NCBI RefSeq assembly: GCF_050436995.1
Contig: NC_134766.1
Coordinates: 2,542,001-2,606,000 of the forward strand
Reading direction: 5' to 3'
DNA: 64,000 bases
Source: Anticarsia gemmatalis
Lineage: Eukaryota > Arthropoda > Insecta > Lepidoptera > Erebidae
Shown here: positions 12,762 through 27,300 of the stretch, in pieces
How the letters are laid out: each line of letters opens with the position of its first letter
How positions within the stretch are numbered: the stretch's first letter is position 1
Position numbers and translations under genes: made by a program
The notes under the pieces: model-generated
What the model saw: the letters and a program-made list of their open reading frames with translations, nothing else
Databases searched by the model: none
Told to the model about the DNA's origin: nothing

Positions 12762-13725
12762 TTTAGGGTTTCGGTAAGAACACAAAAGGGATCTTAGTAG
12801 CGTTCTTTGGTCTCCGTCTACCCTTAAGTCTTAAGTCAAAGTGGCGTAATATTTGTATGTATGTAATGCACAAAATTACACGTCAGCAAAACAGAAAAAA
12901 AAGTAGTTTTAAAATAATCAGAAAGCATAGTTTACGGCTGACAGTTTTTAACTTTCAAAACGTGAGCTACATTCAATGAGCTAAATAACAACATTGGACA
13001 TAGACAAGATGTTTTAAAGAGTATTCTCTATGCCCGTTTCTTGAATACATCCAAGATGGAGGTTCACACAGATTTGAACGAGAAAAAAGAGCTTTTTATT
13101 TTGTTCTAAGGATCTTAATGACCAAGGGAATTCATGATTCATCATTAAAAAGTTTACTATGGTTTAATATATTTGTTTATAACATTCTAAAAGTATGTTA
13201 CGCCTATTTTTTCTATTTGTTGTTTTTTTTTTATTAATTCTGCATTATATGTTACATGTCAAAAAAACATTAAATTATTTGTAAAGCAAATTACCCCATG
13301 ACACAAAATACTTTTTACTACATTTTAGCTTCGAAAAGGCTTCATGTTCAAATCTGTATGAACTATTTATAATATACAACAGCTCTATATTACTAAATTT
13401 ATACAATAAATAATAATTGATTTATAATTCACTTATATTCTAGAAACATACAATTTTTATTTATAATTCTCATTTAACGGGTCTTTTACATTTCACCCGA
13501 ACATTGGCACGAATTAAATACTATAATTTCTTTTATTTTACATTAATTATTTATTAAAATAACAATACGTATATCCACAATAAATTACATTCTGTTTAAA
13601 AGGTTACGCGTCAAAATAAATTTATTTGTTTTTTTATTTATTTTAATTGAATAATTTAATTTTTATGGGCGCTTTGACACATTACGATGAGAAAATATTT
13701 TGAATAATTACATTTTTATAGCTTA

Positions 13726-13975
13726 CTAGCTGACCCGCGCAACTTCGCTTGCGTCATATAAGAGAGAATGGTTGAAATTTTTCCCCGTTTTTGTAACATT
13801 TTTTCCTGGTACTCTGCTCCTATAAGTCGTAGCGTAATGATATATAGCCTATAGCCTTCCTCGATAAATGGGCTATCTAACACTGAAAGAATTTTTCAAA
13901 TCGGACCAGTAGTTCCTGAGATTAGCGCGTTCAAACAAACAAACAAACTCTTCAGCTTTATTATATTAGTATAGA
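13726..13975 (-). mobile_element. Non-autonomous Helitron, family A
   Basis: Minus strand: starts TCTATACTAATATAATAAAG and ends GCGCGGGTCAGCTAG, with host A/T on each side. A hairpin CGCAA...TTGCG sits just before CTAG, the Helitron 3' signature. Confidence 0.75.
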
Positions 13976-14556
13976 TAACTCATAGCCAGTTTATTACATT
14001 TCTAGGTTTTATATTATAACTTCTAGGTAAGTCTTGGATAGCTTGTCTAGCAAGTAAATGGACAGGAAGAGTAAAAATATATGTCAATGTTTTTATTGTA
14101 TGCTTAACCAGAACTTATCTTTGAGTCATATAACCAGTGATTTATATAGATACTTTGTAAAAGTTACTACTAAGAAAGCAATACTGTAATTCTCATCGTA
14201 ATGAAACAAAGTGCCCACAATCATAGCTCATTATTTTCATACAAAAAAATATTATGACTTGTTTTTGAGATCATCAAGTCCACATCAATCCATTAACATA
14301 AGTCCTACTATCAATCATATTGACAATTGCTACAAATGTTCTCAATCTTGTTTCAATCACTTTGGTTTTGACATTGACACCGCACATCACTGTCGTGGAC
14401 TGTCAATCAATGATTGACAAGTAGTCCGTCAATTGTTCATTCCGTGCACGAAGGTGCCTCTCGTTATGTTCACGTTAGGAAGTCAATTATTCTCTGTAAT
14501 AGAAAATATTTAATTAGATTACTAATTAGTAAAACTATGAATAAATTTAACGCATT

Positions 14557-14760
14557 AATGGCCCACTGCTAGGCAAGGGTCTCCCCTCAAGGTGAGGGAG
14601 GGGTTAGGCCTTAAGTCCTCTGCGCTGGTCAATTGCGGTTTGGAGACTTTGCATTCGTTCAAGACCTGTTCTAAAGAACTCTTAGGTATGCAAGGTTGCA
14701 TCACGATGTTTTCCTTCATCGTTGGAACAATATAATTATTGGTAGATGGTTTACCTGAGA
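14557..14760 (-). mobile_element. tRNA-derived SINE, second family, 3' part
   Basis: Minus-strand copy with the 3' block CCTCCCTCACCTTGAGGGG, GCAGTGGGCCATTAATGCG and GATGAAGGAAAACATCGTGA. The tRNA-like head is missing. Confidence 0.7.
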
Positions 14761-15213
14761 TAGCTAAAAAAGATGTCGATAGTATTTCGAAAAGTAGATC
14801 TAGCGATTGCGTAATTATGCGATTGCGGTTAGTCTTATATCGCCATGCATAGAACTAACTAGTAACATAACTAAATATTAGCAATATGACGATAGGAGTG
14901 TTCGCTATTACTCGTGTAGCGGATAGCTACATACAGCGACATCTAGTGATACGAGCGCAGATTCACCAACTGTCAGAGTGATGGTCGCCACAAGTCCTGA
15001 ATCGCACTCTCAGAGTTTGCACTGCCATTCACTATATATACAAGTTCTCGACTAGAACGGTCGGGCAGTAGGTCCACCAGATCACCTCGTCTGGTCGGAG
15101 GATCCTCCCTTTGTGTTGGAGGAACATAACATCTTGTTCGTCCCCATTTTCAGTTCGTGATTACATGAGGTAGGTGTTACCTGTGCTCGCTAGTGCGTGA
15201 GCGTGGTGAGGTG

Positions 15214-15368
15214 TCAGGGCGTGTGTGCTGGCTGCAGGCGGCACGTGGCGCACGCCGCCATGGCCGCGCTGTAGCGCTCCACCTGGAACGTGGCCGCCGT
15301 CACGCCCCACTCGCGGCGAGCCAGCGCCTGGCACGCGTGGAGAACTGCTTCTGGGTCTGTCAGCTCGT
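15214..15368 (-). CDS. ZnT35C: ZnT exon 9, C-terminus and stop, residues 380-430
   Basis: Encodes DELTDPEAVLHACQALARRE, then TFQVERY and a closing C-x2-C, and ends HTP-stop (TGA at 15214-15216). TxQVExY plus a terminal cysteine pair is usual in ZnT2/3/8 proteins. No clear AATAAA was identified just downstream. Confidence 0.91.
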
Positions 15369-18300
15369 CTGGGCAGAGAACAGAGATAGATGAGCACATC
15401 ACTAGACAAGACATCGGGTAGTAAAGTAGTCAAGCTTTGAGCCGGGTCATAACGGTAGTGGCGCAATAATGTATTCACGTCGAGCGGCGTGGAGCGAAAC
15501 CCATCGCTTCACACGACGTCGCCGTTGCCGCAGTGTTACGTTTTGGCGAGAGTGTAGTCTGTCAAGCTTCGTCTTCGTTATAAGCTATGAAATGACCTTC
15601 TTCAAGAATACGGCAACCACGCAGAAATAAGGTTAATTCATGACCCACTGACCACTGACTTACAATTTTAAATAAACAAACAAATATTTCTCACATCAAC
15701 TTAGATTGCCGACAACGTTTTACATCAAACTGATGTCGCAACTACCATCCAAACCACAGTCTACACCAAAAACACATTTAATCGTTCCTGTCAAAAAGTC
15801 CTCAGCAAATACCTGGAGAATATACCTAGAAAACGACATAGATAGTAAATATATATTTATTTAATGTTGTCATACCAATAGCCACATGCGCGGTGAGCAC
15901 GGTGTGGTGCGTGGACAGCGCCCAGGCGTGCAGCGAGTGCACGTGGCGCACGCCCGCCAGAGACGACAGAGCTGATACACACTCGCGGTACCTGCGGGGA
16001 ATAAGAACTCTTAGGGTTGGACCACATGGGCAGGCCGGAAACGCCTTTTTCCGTCGCCTTTTCTCTTTCTGTCGCTTAGAACTGCCATTTGCTAGACCGA
16101 GACGGAAAGCATAATGCGATAGCACGCGGCGAAATCCTCGAGGCGATCGGCATCACGGACAAAATGCAATGGTCGGCAGGGAGACTCCGGAACGCAGCTC
16201 GTGGTAGCACAGACGAAAATAAATGCGATTTCGTGCTGCCAGATGTGGTCCAACGCTTAGTATGTACATGCCGATGTATATCAGCTTAGCCTTTTTTCTA
16301 AACTATATTGGAGTCGGCTTCCAGTCTCACGTCTCACGTCTCACGTCTTCACCGTGAAGTCTACCAGGAAAATTCTACCGTGTGACGTTGTCATCGAGAA
16401 GTCTCGGAGGAAAATTCTACCCTGCGACGTCCTCGCCATGAAATCTACCAGGAAAAGTCTACAATTTAAAGCATTTGTCACTAAATCAGGAAAATTCTAC
16501 CATGTGAGGTCTTCTCCGTGGTCTACCAGGAAAATTCTACCACGTGACATCTTCATCGAGAAATCTACCAGGAAAATTCTACCATGTGACGTCTTCAATG
16601 AGGAATCTTCCAGGAAAATTCTACTATGTGAAGTCGTCATCGAGAAATCTACCAAGAAAAGTCTACAAAGACATATAAAGAGACTACTACAGATATGTAT
16701 GCACTAGGTTACCTGAAGTGTTTGGGCACAGCTTGCATGAGCATGCCCACGGCGTCTTTGACGACTCGCGCTGACGTCAGCAGCACCAGGAAACTGAACA
16801 CGAACGTGCAGATTGGATCCACTATCTTCGCTTCAGGCTGTAACAATTAAATATATCACACTTAACTTTTTATTTCGTTCGAACACAGATATAACACAGA
16901 ACACAGGAAGGCCTATCTCTGAGAATGATTATCATTCTAATTAAGTAAAGTAAATTAGTCAAATATGTAACTCGTCTTGCGGAATCAGGCAACATTCGAT
17001 AAATACAATAGCAACTTCGAGTTGCGGCGCGAAATCGCAGCACTTTTGCCAATAAATTAGCTAGAAGTAGTGAACATACTAATACATTTGCATTTTTTTT
17101 ATCTGTTCGTACGGTACTTACATAAAACTTAATGAGTATAGAAGCGAGCAGCACCCCGCAGCTCTGTATGAGATCACCTATCACGTGGATCAGCGCCGCG
17201 CGGAGATTTATGTTCCTGCAACAATAATATGCTTAAATACCACCTTCCTTCTAACTACGATTGTTTTTACATTTCAGGAAATGCATCTTTTTAAAGTACA
17301 AAAGTAAGTTTCAGTTCAATTTGGAAGTTTCGTCTTTGAATTCCCTTGAGGGAGGGGAGGAGGGAATCTTGCATACCTAACCCAGATATGTAAGGTTAAA
17401 AAGAAGGCTTAATAATTTTATTGACATATTTAACAAGATAAATTAGAAACAACTGGAACATTTTGTTTGACCAGTGCTATTACATATCTCAGTTGACAAC
17501 TATTTGAAAGCCACTATGCTGTACATAGTTTTCTCTCATAGATTATACTGATTAACACGTAACGTCAATGCAGCAATGTACTGAATAGTGACCATCAATT
17601 TGACGTACACTAGTTGTCAACTTAGATACGTGATAAGCCCGCAGGAAGTCAAAATTCAGTTATACTTATTATAAAATATAATAGGTGAAGCTATGTTACC
17701 TGGGTTGCGATCCCACGACGCTGGCCTCAACACTGGGCAGGTCCTTCATGGTGTAGTCTCCATTAACGAGCGCGCCGTTAGCGTGCTTGTGTTCCCTACG
17801 TCGGAACAGTCTCCAGCCGCCCCCACCACCGCTCCCTCCGTGAGCGTGCGCGTGGGAACACGCCGCGCCACCGTGAGAGTGGTGGTGCGCTGGACGTATA
17901 ACACATGGATTAGGTACTCATCTTTAAAGATGACTTTTGAAAAAAATGGCTAATCAAAATAAAAAATGTCATGCGGCCGATCGATAACACGTTATGTGGC
18001 GCTAAATACATACTTCTTTAACATAATCATATTATTGTGTTTTATAGTTGTTTTGGACCTGCTTAAACGGTATGTCTCTTATTTTCTATGTTCGTCAAAG
18101 TTCTGAAGAGTCGAGTGGAGGCTTGTGTTTGCTATAAGAGCAATAACTAGCCAGTAGCCAGTTTCGTGACAGTTTCGATTTAAGATAACTATCACGCATA
18201 CAAAGAAATTTTTGGATTCGAGCTATGGTGAGTGATAGTAGGCTTAATTGGAATTTTGTGCGAAGTAAGAACCCTGTCTTTAACATGGAAAGGAAGAAAT

Positions 18301-21300
18301 TCACTCACCGATATCAGAAGCACATCCATGCAGCACGAGCGCCAATATAACGTTAAACCCGACGCCGCAGCCGGACACGATCATCATCATGTCCGGCTCG
18401 ATGTTGTACTCGCCCGAGTGCAGCCGACACACCGCCACGTACACGAAGATACCCGTCAGGATCCAGATCAGGAGGACTGATAACATGGCGCCCAGGACCT
18501 CTGGGGAGAAGAAACAAGAATATATAAGAATAAAAGGCGTTATTTAACGAAAATAACTCAAAACGCATGAGTTTCAATGATTTGAAAGTGGTGGATGTGT
18601 TACTATAACAATGGAGTAAAATGCACGAAATACAGAAATGTGCTCATTGCACACTGTTAATAATATTGTAGCCACGATAGTTTTGTTTTTACATTGCACC
18701 TTTAAAATTATTATTCGAAGATTGTATTATTAACCCAGTACTACTTCACTTCTGGGCAAGGGACTCCTTTTGAAATGGTATGGAAATAGGCCTAGATAGT
18801 TCTTACAGCATTTGAGCTTAATCACGGTTGAACAATACATATTTCTGGTAAAAGCTTTAAAATTGCCTAAAAGTTGTACAGATATAAATTGCTCAATCCT
18901 TCTACTCATAGAAATTAACCCAATATCGAACAAATTAACTCAATAATAATAATATGTAAATGTTACCCACCAGCTCGTTTATACCCATACGACATGGAGG
19001 TGTCAGGGTTCCTTTTAGCACAGTGGAAGGCTAGCAGCGCCAGCGCGAACCCCCCACAGTCGCTCAGCATGTGCGCCGCGTCGCTCATCACTGACAGACT
19101 CCCGGCCAGGTAGCCGCCGATCAGCTCGCACACCTGACGAAGAGTAGAAATATGAACATATTGAAAATTCTAAGAAAGTCTTAACAGAAAATCTCAGAAA
19201 ATACTTTTTGGTCCCAGGAAACTTTCTGGCTTCTGGCTTCTCTTAGACACAGGAAGAGCTTCGAGTATAAGCCTGTACACCCATAAATTACATATTAAAT
19301 GGCATTGAGTCTCTTTAACAGTTTACTTTTTTCATTGGATATTATTTAATCCAAACACGCCTTCAATTTTAAAAAAAGCAGTTAAATTGTGTAATGTGAT
19401 AAACAAGTATAACTAAAGTGTATCGAAATGTAGATTAATAAGTACAGAACAATGGATGTCTGATTTGTTCTAGTTACTACATTAAATAGCCAATGTAGGT
19501 TTTCATTAATTTCTTACAATGTGAGTCCAATTTAACACAGTTTTATAGTCCGACTATTTAGTAGAGATCCTTGGCAAGCACGAGTTAAGTACTAACTAGC
19601 TTTTACCCGCGACTTCGTCCGCCATTTTCCCTAGGGAATGCGTCATTCTCCCGGAGTAAAAGTAGCCTATGTCCTTTTTCGGGTATCAAAATATCTCCAT
19701 ACCAAATTGGTATTTTTTTTTTATTTCATGCAAATTGGTTCATTAGTTTAGGCGTGATTGTGTAACAGACAGACAGACAGAGTTACTTTCGCATTTATAA
19801 TATTAGTATGGATACTATTTACAACGTTTGGGAGAAAACGTTTGTAGTGTTCTATTTTATTGATGATATCATTTGATAACCCAACAATATGACAGTAAAG
19901 GTTATAAAAAAGAAGAAAAACAGTTTAAAGAGCTTTAGTAAATTGGTACTCACTCATGCCCTAATTTGCGACAAATTTTTTGTTCGACAAAGCATATACT
20001 TGTACTACTAATATGGCGACGGTTCTAGTAATTATTTTGTTGCTTGTGTACAGACCATTTAGCCAGGTGTAGCCAACGGTCGTTAACGATCAGTGAGGTT
20101 AACAACCTTGGGAAACTACCCTACAGGTGACAGTGGGTGTTTTAATATAAGGTGGCTTTTGGGTCGTATTTCAGCAAGAGGCAGGGAGAAAGAGTCATCC
20201 CCTCTAAAAATATTCAACAATCTCTAATAGCAAGTATCAAATAGTATTAATAAATATCAAAATTATTACATACGAAAAGTGTTATACTATTCGAAACGAA
20301 ATAATTGATAAAGAAGTACCTATATCAATTATTTCGTTTCGAATAGTATATTTGAAATTAGTTCTCGATTAGGACCAGCTATTAAGTAAGGTTTGAGGAA
20401 TGAGGCACTCAAAGCTAGGTGCGCTCACTGGTAAACGATTGATGGGTTAAGCAATCTTAGAGCGGACATTTCATAGATGGGTCGTCTCTGGGCTATAGGG
20501 GGCATTTTAAATGTCGTTTCCGGTTGTTATTGACAGTCGTGAAGCCATGTGAAAGGAATTCGGGCCGCCTGAACGACTTTGATACTAAATTCACTACCAA
20601 CCATAATAATATGATGAATGTAGAAGAATAAAGAAGGGTCACTAGATAATATATTCTCACTGTACAAATGCTCTTTACAATTGGTATCGTATTTAAGTTA
20701 TGCTTTAGACTTTGAAGGTCACGAAACAAGTTGATCTCAGTCTAACCAATAACAGTCAGATACCTGGCATATTGCCAAAGATATAGTCTTCTAAATGACA
20801 TGCATTATTTGAAGCAGTGATAGCCGAATGGTATAAGTTGATACCTCCCAAGCAAGTAGTCGCAGTATCGAACCCGAGGCAACACACCAATGTCTTTTCA
20901 AAGTTATGTGTGTATTAGAAATAATTATCACTTGTTCCAACGGTGAAGGAAAACATCGTGATGACGCTTTACACTCCTGAGAGTACTTCAGAACAGTTCT
21001 TGAAGGTATGCAAAGTCCCCAACCCGCAATTCGCCAGCGTGGTGGACTCAAGGCCTATCCCCTCCCTCATTGGGAGAAGACGCTTGCATCAGTGGGACAT
21101 TAATGGGTATTTTTGAACTCACCATGAACACTCCACATAGTACAAGCGCAGTTAGCAGCTGTGGTATTGCGCTGGGCGGTTCAGCTTGCGGCTTCCAGTG
21201 ACAGTGTTCTGCGTCGGTGGCCGTCATTGGTACGTCTGTATATGTCTCCTGGAATAAGAGAATATAATGTTAGTATGGATGGTAGACCTTAAATATTGTA

Positions 21301-24300
21301 TAGACGATGATGTAGGGGTATAATAGTAATAATTGAAATATAGTAGATAGGAACTAAGGGATTAAAACATAACAAAAATTGCCTATACTTTTACCAAGTG
21401 GCGTTTTACGGTGTCTGCCTACCCATTTATGAAAAAGATATCAAATTATATATGTATGTATGTATGTCTACTTTTAGATTTAAACAATTCGTTTTGTTTA
21501 AGTCCTGTCGAAGGCCACAAACTACTACTACTGTTATAAGTTAAAAATAACAGTTATTCAAAGGTATATTGATATCGTATAAATTAATGTCGAATTTATA
21601 CCAAAATAATACGTATTTTAGTTTTAAATAATTGTTTACACAGTCAGCAACAGTTAAACCAGTCTCGTATCACTGTGTAAATAAGACACTTTACAAAAAT
21701 GTTTAGATAGATCGGGTCAAAACAAAGGGCCTTTACTTCTAGCCGTATTAGTCTACTTGTTTTAATAACTGTATTATTTACACTTCAATAACAAAAATAA
21801 GAGCAGTGATAGCTGGGTGATCTAACAATGCACCTCCCTCCTACGACACCTAAGTGGTCGATGCATGGTGAGAATCCGAGGCAACACACCAATGACTTTT
21901 CGGAGTTATTTGTGTATAAAAATTGATAATCACTTCTTCTAACGGTGAAGGAAAACGTCGTAATGCAATCTTGCATATCTAAGAGTTCTTGAGGCATGCA
22001 AAGTCCCCATCCCGCACTTGGCCAGCGTGGTGGACTCATGGCCTAACCCCTCCCTCATTACGGGAGTAGAACCTCGCCCAACAGTGGGACAGTAATGGGT
22101 TACATTATTTATTTCAACAAAAATAAGAAGCACAAAATTCCGACACGCTGTCCATTTTTATCACCGGATAACCGATCAAGCACATTATAATATCTGAAGG
22201 GTAAGCACATAAATTTATCACGCTCACTTAAGCGATATACCCTAAAAGTCCCTTGTAATTTTACACGTATATTTTAATAAGGCTTGTGATAAATAAAGAG
22301 AGGATTATGAAGATTAGGACGGAGTACGGAGGGAGTAGGGAGGGAATAGGGAGGGCTAATCACTCACATGATTTAAGGGCACAGGTGAACTTTATGTGTC
22401 TCGTGGGCAGACTTAGTTTTACTGATGATAAACTTACGTTAATGGGATGTATTATGAGACTATGTTAATCTATTTTTTTTTTTACAGACAACTCCCGCAC
22501 TAAGAATAGCTATTACATATCGGTGTATTAAAAAAAAAAAACCGAAAACAAAGTAGGTACAACCAGACCCGAAAACAACTAAGTATTAGTGGATTGTACC
22601 AATAATAATTGTTCCGTGTGGGATCGAACCCACGACTTTCAACGTAATGGTAGTGATGTGGCGACCACCTTAACAACTGCGCCACAGAGGTCGTCATTTA
22701 TTAATGTATCATAATAATATTGAGGTTTTCCCCCGACGGGACTGAATATCAAATCGATCGACTTGGTTTCGATCTTATGTCCAATCTGAATTGAATGCTG
22801 AATTAAAATGTAATTAAATGGATTGTTTAATTCATATTATTTTCTTTTTAAAACAGCATTCTAAGTGCTAGTTTGTATAAGAGTATGATTAGACATAAGT
22901 TCGAATCTAACTAGTTCAATTTTAAATTTAATCTTGTTGAGAGTAAGCCATTACTACTTTTAGGGTTCTTAGAAAATAATTTCGAAGGGTTTCCTCCTTT
23001 GTTTAAGCATTGACTTAGGAAAGCGGTATGTACTTTCCTTTAAGTAGTTTGTTCTAAATATTTGCATGACTTAAGGTAAATGTTAGCAGGAAACATTATT
23101 AAAATTTTCTACACAACATTCCCAAACTGAGTCATATTTTTTAAAAGGATAAAAAATAAATCTACCAACCCTCGCAACTTGTAAAACATGGTTAATTTAT
23201 CCAAAATATTAACGGCAGTTTGACTACTTCTGGGTAAGTATTGGTTAACTATCAGAAGATACACTATATATAATAACTTAATCGGGAAACTGGTTCTGCT
23301 TCTTTTTAAAAGGTTAAATCTATACTAATATTATAAAGCTGAAGAGTTTGTTTGTTTGCTTGTTTCTTTGAACGCGCTAATCTCAGAAACTACTGATTTT
23401 TACTGAGAAAAATTCTTTCAGTGTTAGATAGCCCATTTATTGAGGAAGGCTATAGGTTACATTTCATCACGCTACGACCAATAGGAGCAGAGTACCAGTA
23501 ATTTTTTTTACAAAAACGGGGAAAAATTTCACCCATTCCCTCGAATGTGAGGCAAGCAAAGTTGAGCGGGTCAGTTAGTCATAAATATAAATATCATAAG
23601 CTGGGCTACGAGACAACACACAGTTTACGACAGATTCTGAAAGTATCAATACACTTAGAGCGTATTACAATGTACTACTCGTAACAAGCACCTGCACATC
23701 ATCTTACAAAGTGGCTGAACTTCGCGAATATAACCAATAACTTTAAAATATCACTCCCGTATAATATATTACGCTTTACCCGCAAGAACTTTGTACTTAC
23801 AAATAAATTTCCTACTTCACTGGAGGTTGAATATCGGCATTAGAGCAAATTGGTGGAAAAACAATCCCTTATTCTGTTAAGAGGCTATTGCTCAGCAGCT
23901 GGACATAACTTGTGGGATTTGTTGGAATAAAACCACTTTATTATCATTTACCCTATTCTTAAAACAGTATATAAAGTATCAAAGTTTCTAAGTCCAACGG
24001 TTTTAATTGCGAGTTGATACATAACCTAACAATCTAATCTTTTCTTTTTAAAACTAAAAGATGGCAGAATGCCGTCGATTTACCCGACTCCATTCGCATG
24101 GAATTTGCGTTAAAAAAATACTATTCAATCCCGTTTCTTAAGATTTGAAACAGATTTCTAATACTCACTTACCCTATTTATCAAAACTAACAAAAATCCT
24201 AGAACCAAATACTCAGCTACGCGTTAATAAGTTTATTAAATAACTCTTTTATCTAAAATATCACTTTTAAAAACAGCACTATTCAAAAAAATCGTTAATT

Positions 24301-27300
24301 CAAATAGTTTTAACAAAACTACTTACATTTAATTTCCGCATCTTCTTCGAACCACAAACTTTAAATAAACGTCAAAAATATATTTTTTCTACTCTATAAC
24401 CGTTGAATATAAAGCGGGCTGTTGACGTGCGGTTTTTGTGTCAAGAGTTGCGACAAGGCTGCGTTTTTATTGTCGTATAACAATGGCTCAGTTGTCAATT
24501 AGTATTTAGATTAGTGTTGCTTTAATCTTTACTCTTAATCTTGTATAAATCAACTATAAGCTTTAATCTAAAACTATTTTGTTCATTGGAGTAACTTGGT
24601 ATTTTAAAGTTAGTTTAAAGTATGCTAATTCTACAGTTATTAAAATTGGTATTTTGTAGTTTAAAGAATAATATTTCAGCAGCTTTAGGTCTTACCAAAG
24701 CCCGCTTTTTCGCTATAGGAAGTGGGTAAAGACCATATAATACTAGGTACTTGCGATCATCTCCTAAACTTTTCTTTCTTAATTCACATAGATCTTGTCA
24801 ATTTTCTTTTCCACAAATAGGTACTTGTAGTAGTAAATACATATAATTTGACCAAATACTTATTGTTCAATATGTCCATGTGATCGAGATAAAATCATTG
24901 CGTGCATTGCATCAAGCCCGCATTTAAATTTAACTCTCACGTATGTAAAACTTCACACGATAAAACAAAGGCCACCCATTCTATCTAGTTCAACTATGTA
25001 ACAATTTATCAGTACAGTGAATGTCATGCTTTATTTTGAACACTAATTTAAAATGCGGGTAGAAGGATATTTATAATTTGGTAAGTGAATCTACCCACTA
25101 GATACTAGCCACGTAAGTACCGGTTAATATATATGAGATAGAATTACGACAGTTGTTTTCATACGTTTTCTGTCCTTTCGTCTATTGGATAGATTATCGG
25201 ACATTTATCCATAACCTCGCTCTAAAACGCTCTTATTCATACATTTACCATTCAATTTTTATAGTACCCAATATGAATGTCAATGGCAAGGGAAAGGTTT
25301 GTAAGGATCGCAGTGGCGTTGTTTGGTTTCTGCCTACTTACCCCTAGAAAAAAAGGTGTGATATTATACATGTATATCATATAGTATGTATGTAGTACCC
25401 AAAATAATTGTTGTTTAGCAAATGAATTTTCACTATCGCATTTGTTTTAAATTGTTAAAAGTAAATCGATTTTGATCAACGCCTACGCTAATTTAAGAGT
25501 AACAAACAACAACAAGAAGCAGACTGAGAAAAGCTCCTACCGAATAAAAATAACAAAAAACGACGTCATCACAAATTTTCATTGAATTAGTACGATCCAT
25601 TAAAAGTCTTTCAGAACAAAAGCAATCGGTTCTTCGAAGTACATTATCATTATGAGTGTGTGGGTGTCCACGTGGGGGATCACGTTGAACTGTGACAAGT
25701 GTAGGCAAGTTCTATCAACACGCCCACGCGTCACTGAAGGGTTCGGCAGAGACGCCCACGATCGCAATTGATAGCTTTCTGTAAGGCTTAGTGCTTAGAT
25801 AAGAAAATGGAAAAATAATCTAGGTTAGGTAGAATATTTTTTGCTATTTTATAAGGTCGACCTATCTTATATTATAAAATTCTCGTGTCACAATGTTCGT
25901 TCCCGTATGGTTCGAAACGGCTTGACCGATTCTCATGCAATTTTGTGAGCATATTAAGTATAATGAGAATCGGCCAAAATCTATATTTCATACCTATTAG
26001 TGATAAAGGTTGCTCAATCCTAACAAAAAAATATATATATGACAAAACAAGGTTTGCCGGGTCAGCTATTAACTGTATAAATAACTGCAACAAATCTAAG
26101 AATTTAAAGAACACACACTTATCTTGTTGAGGAATCGTTTTGAAACTTTACATTTTAGGATTAACTTTGGGATTATTAGATGACAATACAATCCCATCAA
26201 AAACATTTATTTATTTTATCTACCAACGAGGTCTACGAATTATTTTATGATATTTTTGTATTTTTCCACACAATAGTTACACGAATGAACTTGTGGTGTG
26301 AGCGTGTGTATGCAACTGCCGATGTGGTTTTCAATTCACGGTTCTGGCCAAGTGTTATTGGATTTTTCCAATTTCGATCGTAATATTTTTTGCCAGCCCG
26401 GTGTTGCAATAGCCCTGCCCTTTGTATAAGGATGAGCCATTCTTTGGATACCCTATGCCATGCCATGTGTTTGTACCCTATTGGGGTGCTAGATTGTATT
26501 TCGACAAAAGCTGTATGTTACTTCGAAAGTAGGACAAAACCTTATATGTAACTTGGAAAAGCCATTGTGACGAAGTGTTTCCTCACAGTTAACATTTTTT
26601 AATACAGAGTGGTCTATAGCACTTTATTTAAACTTTACTTTTGGGCTGTAATTTTGAATTCCCTACCCCGCATTGGCCAGCGTAGTAGACTAAAGGCCTA
26701 ATTTCTCCCTCATTCCGGGCGGAGACCTTTTCTCAACCCTTGGCCAGCAGTGGGATTAGTAGGTCAATTTTATTTTTCAACAATTGAATGTGAAGTCTGG
26801 CAAATGCTATCCTTCACAAACTTCTCTGCAATATTGAATTCTCACACGTGGATACAATAAATCAATAAGCCCATACAAGATGGTTATCATAGCAGTTAAG
26901 TAACGGTCGCTACGTAGCTAATTGGCCGATGTATTAAGTGAAGCGGTCGGCCGTGGGCGGACTGACTGCACACTCAAACAGAAATACACTTTACTATGAA
27001 AACAGAGGAGAAAATGTTATGTCTTTCTTTCTACTCGCTTATCTTTTGTAGGTATATGTGTATAGGGATTACATAATGTAGTCCATAGGGACATTTTATG
27101 TAATTTTGTAACTAAAAATGCCTTTTTTGGCGCGGTCGATAACTAGTATATCCGACTGCCGATCGTGATCACCAGTCAGATTCCCGTGTCGGGTAAAGTG
27201 CTATTGGTATATTCTAGTTTAATTTAAAATGTTTCTAAAATCTAGTCCTGAGTTTAGTTATGTGTCCGGTAAGTGGTAATAGGCCAGCCCCCTATTACAT

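Larger units (their letters stand above)
1..15213. other. Intergenic, downstream of ZnT; repeats only
   Basis: AT-rich DNA. All open frames are short and either overlap SINEs or lack recognisable motifs. Besides the listed repeats, the stretches 1500-2950, 3420-4170, 5000-7870 (with one decayed SINE tail at about 5720-5790), 9260-10460, 10640-12030 and 12770-13720 hold nothing I can identify. The ZnT 3'UTR should start at 15213 and run leftward; no clear poly(A) signal was picked out. Confidence 0.7.

Noticed and set aside
15893..16114. Plus-strand ORFs overlapping ZnT exons (for example 73 aa)
   Set aside because: They are antisense shadows of GC-rich ZnT exons; the minus strand has the family motifs and splice sites.
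16354..16707. 117-codon plus-strand ORF as a gene
   Set aside because: It is made of a minisatellite whose unit is near a multiple of three, lies in a ZnT intron on the opposite strand, and has no domain.
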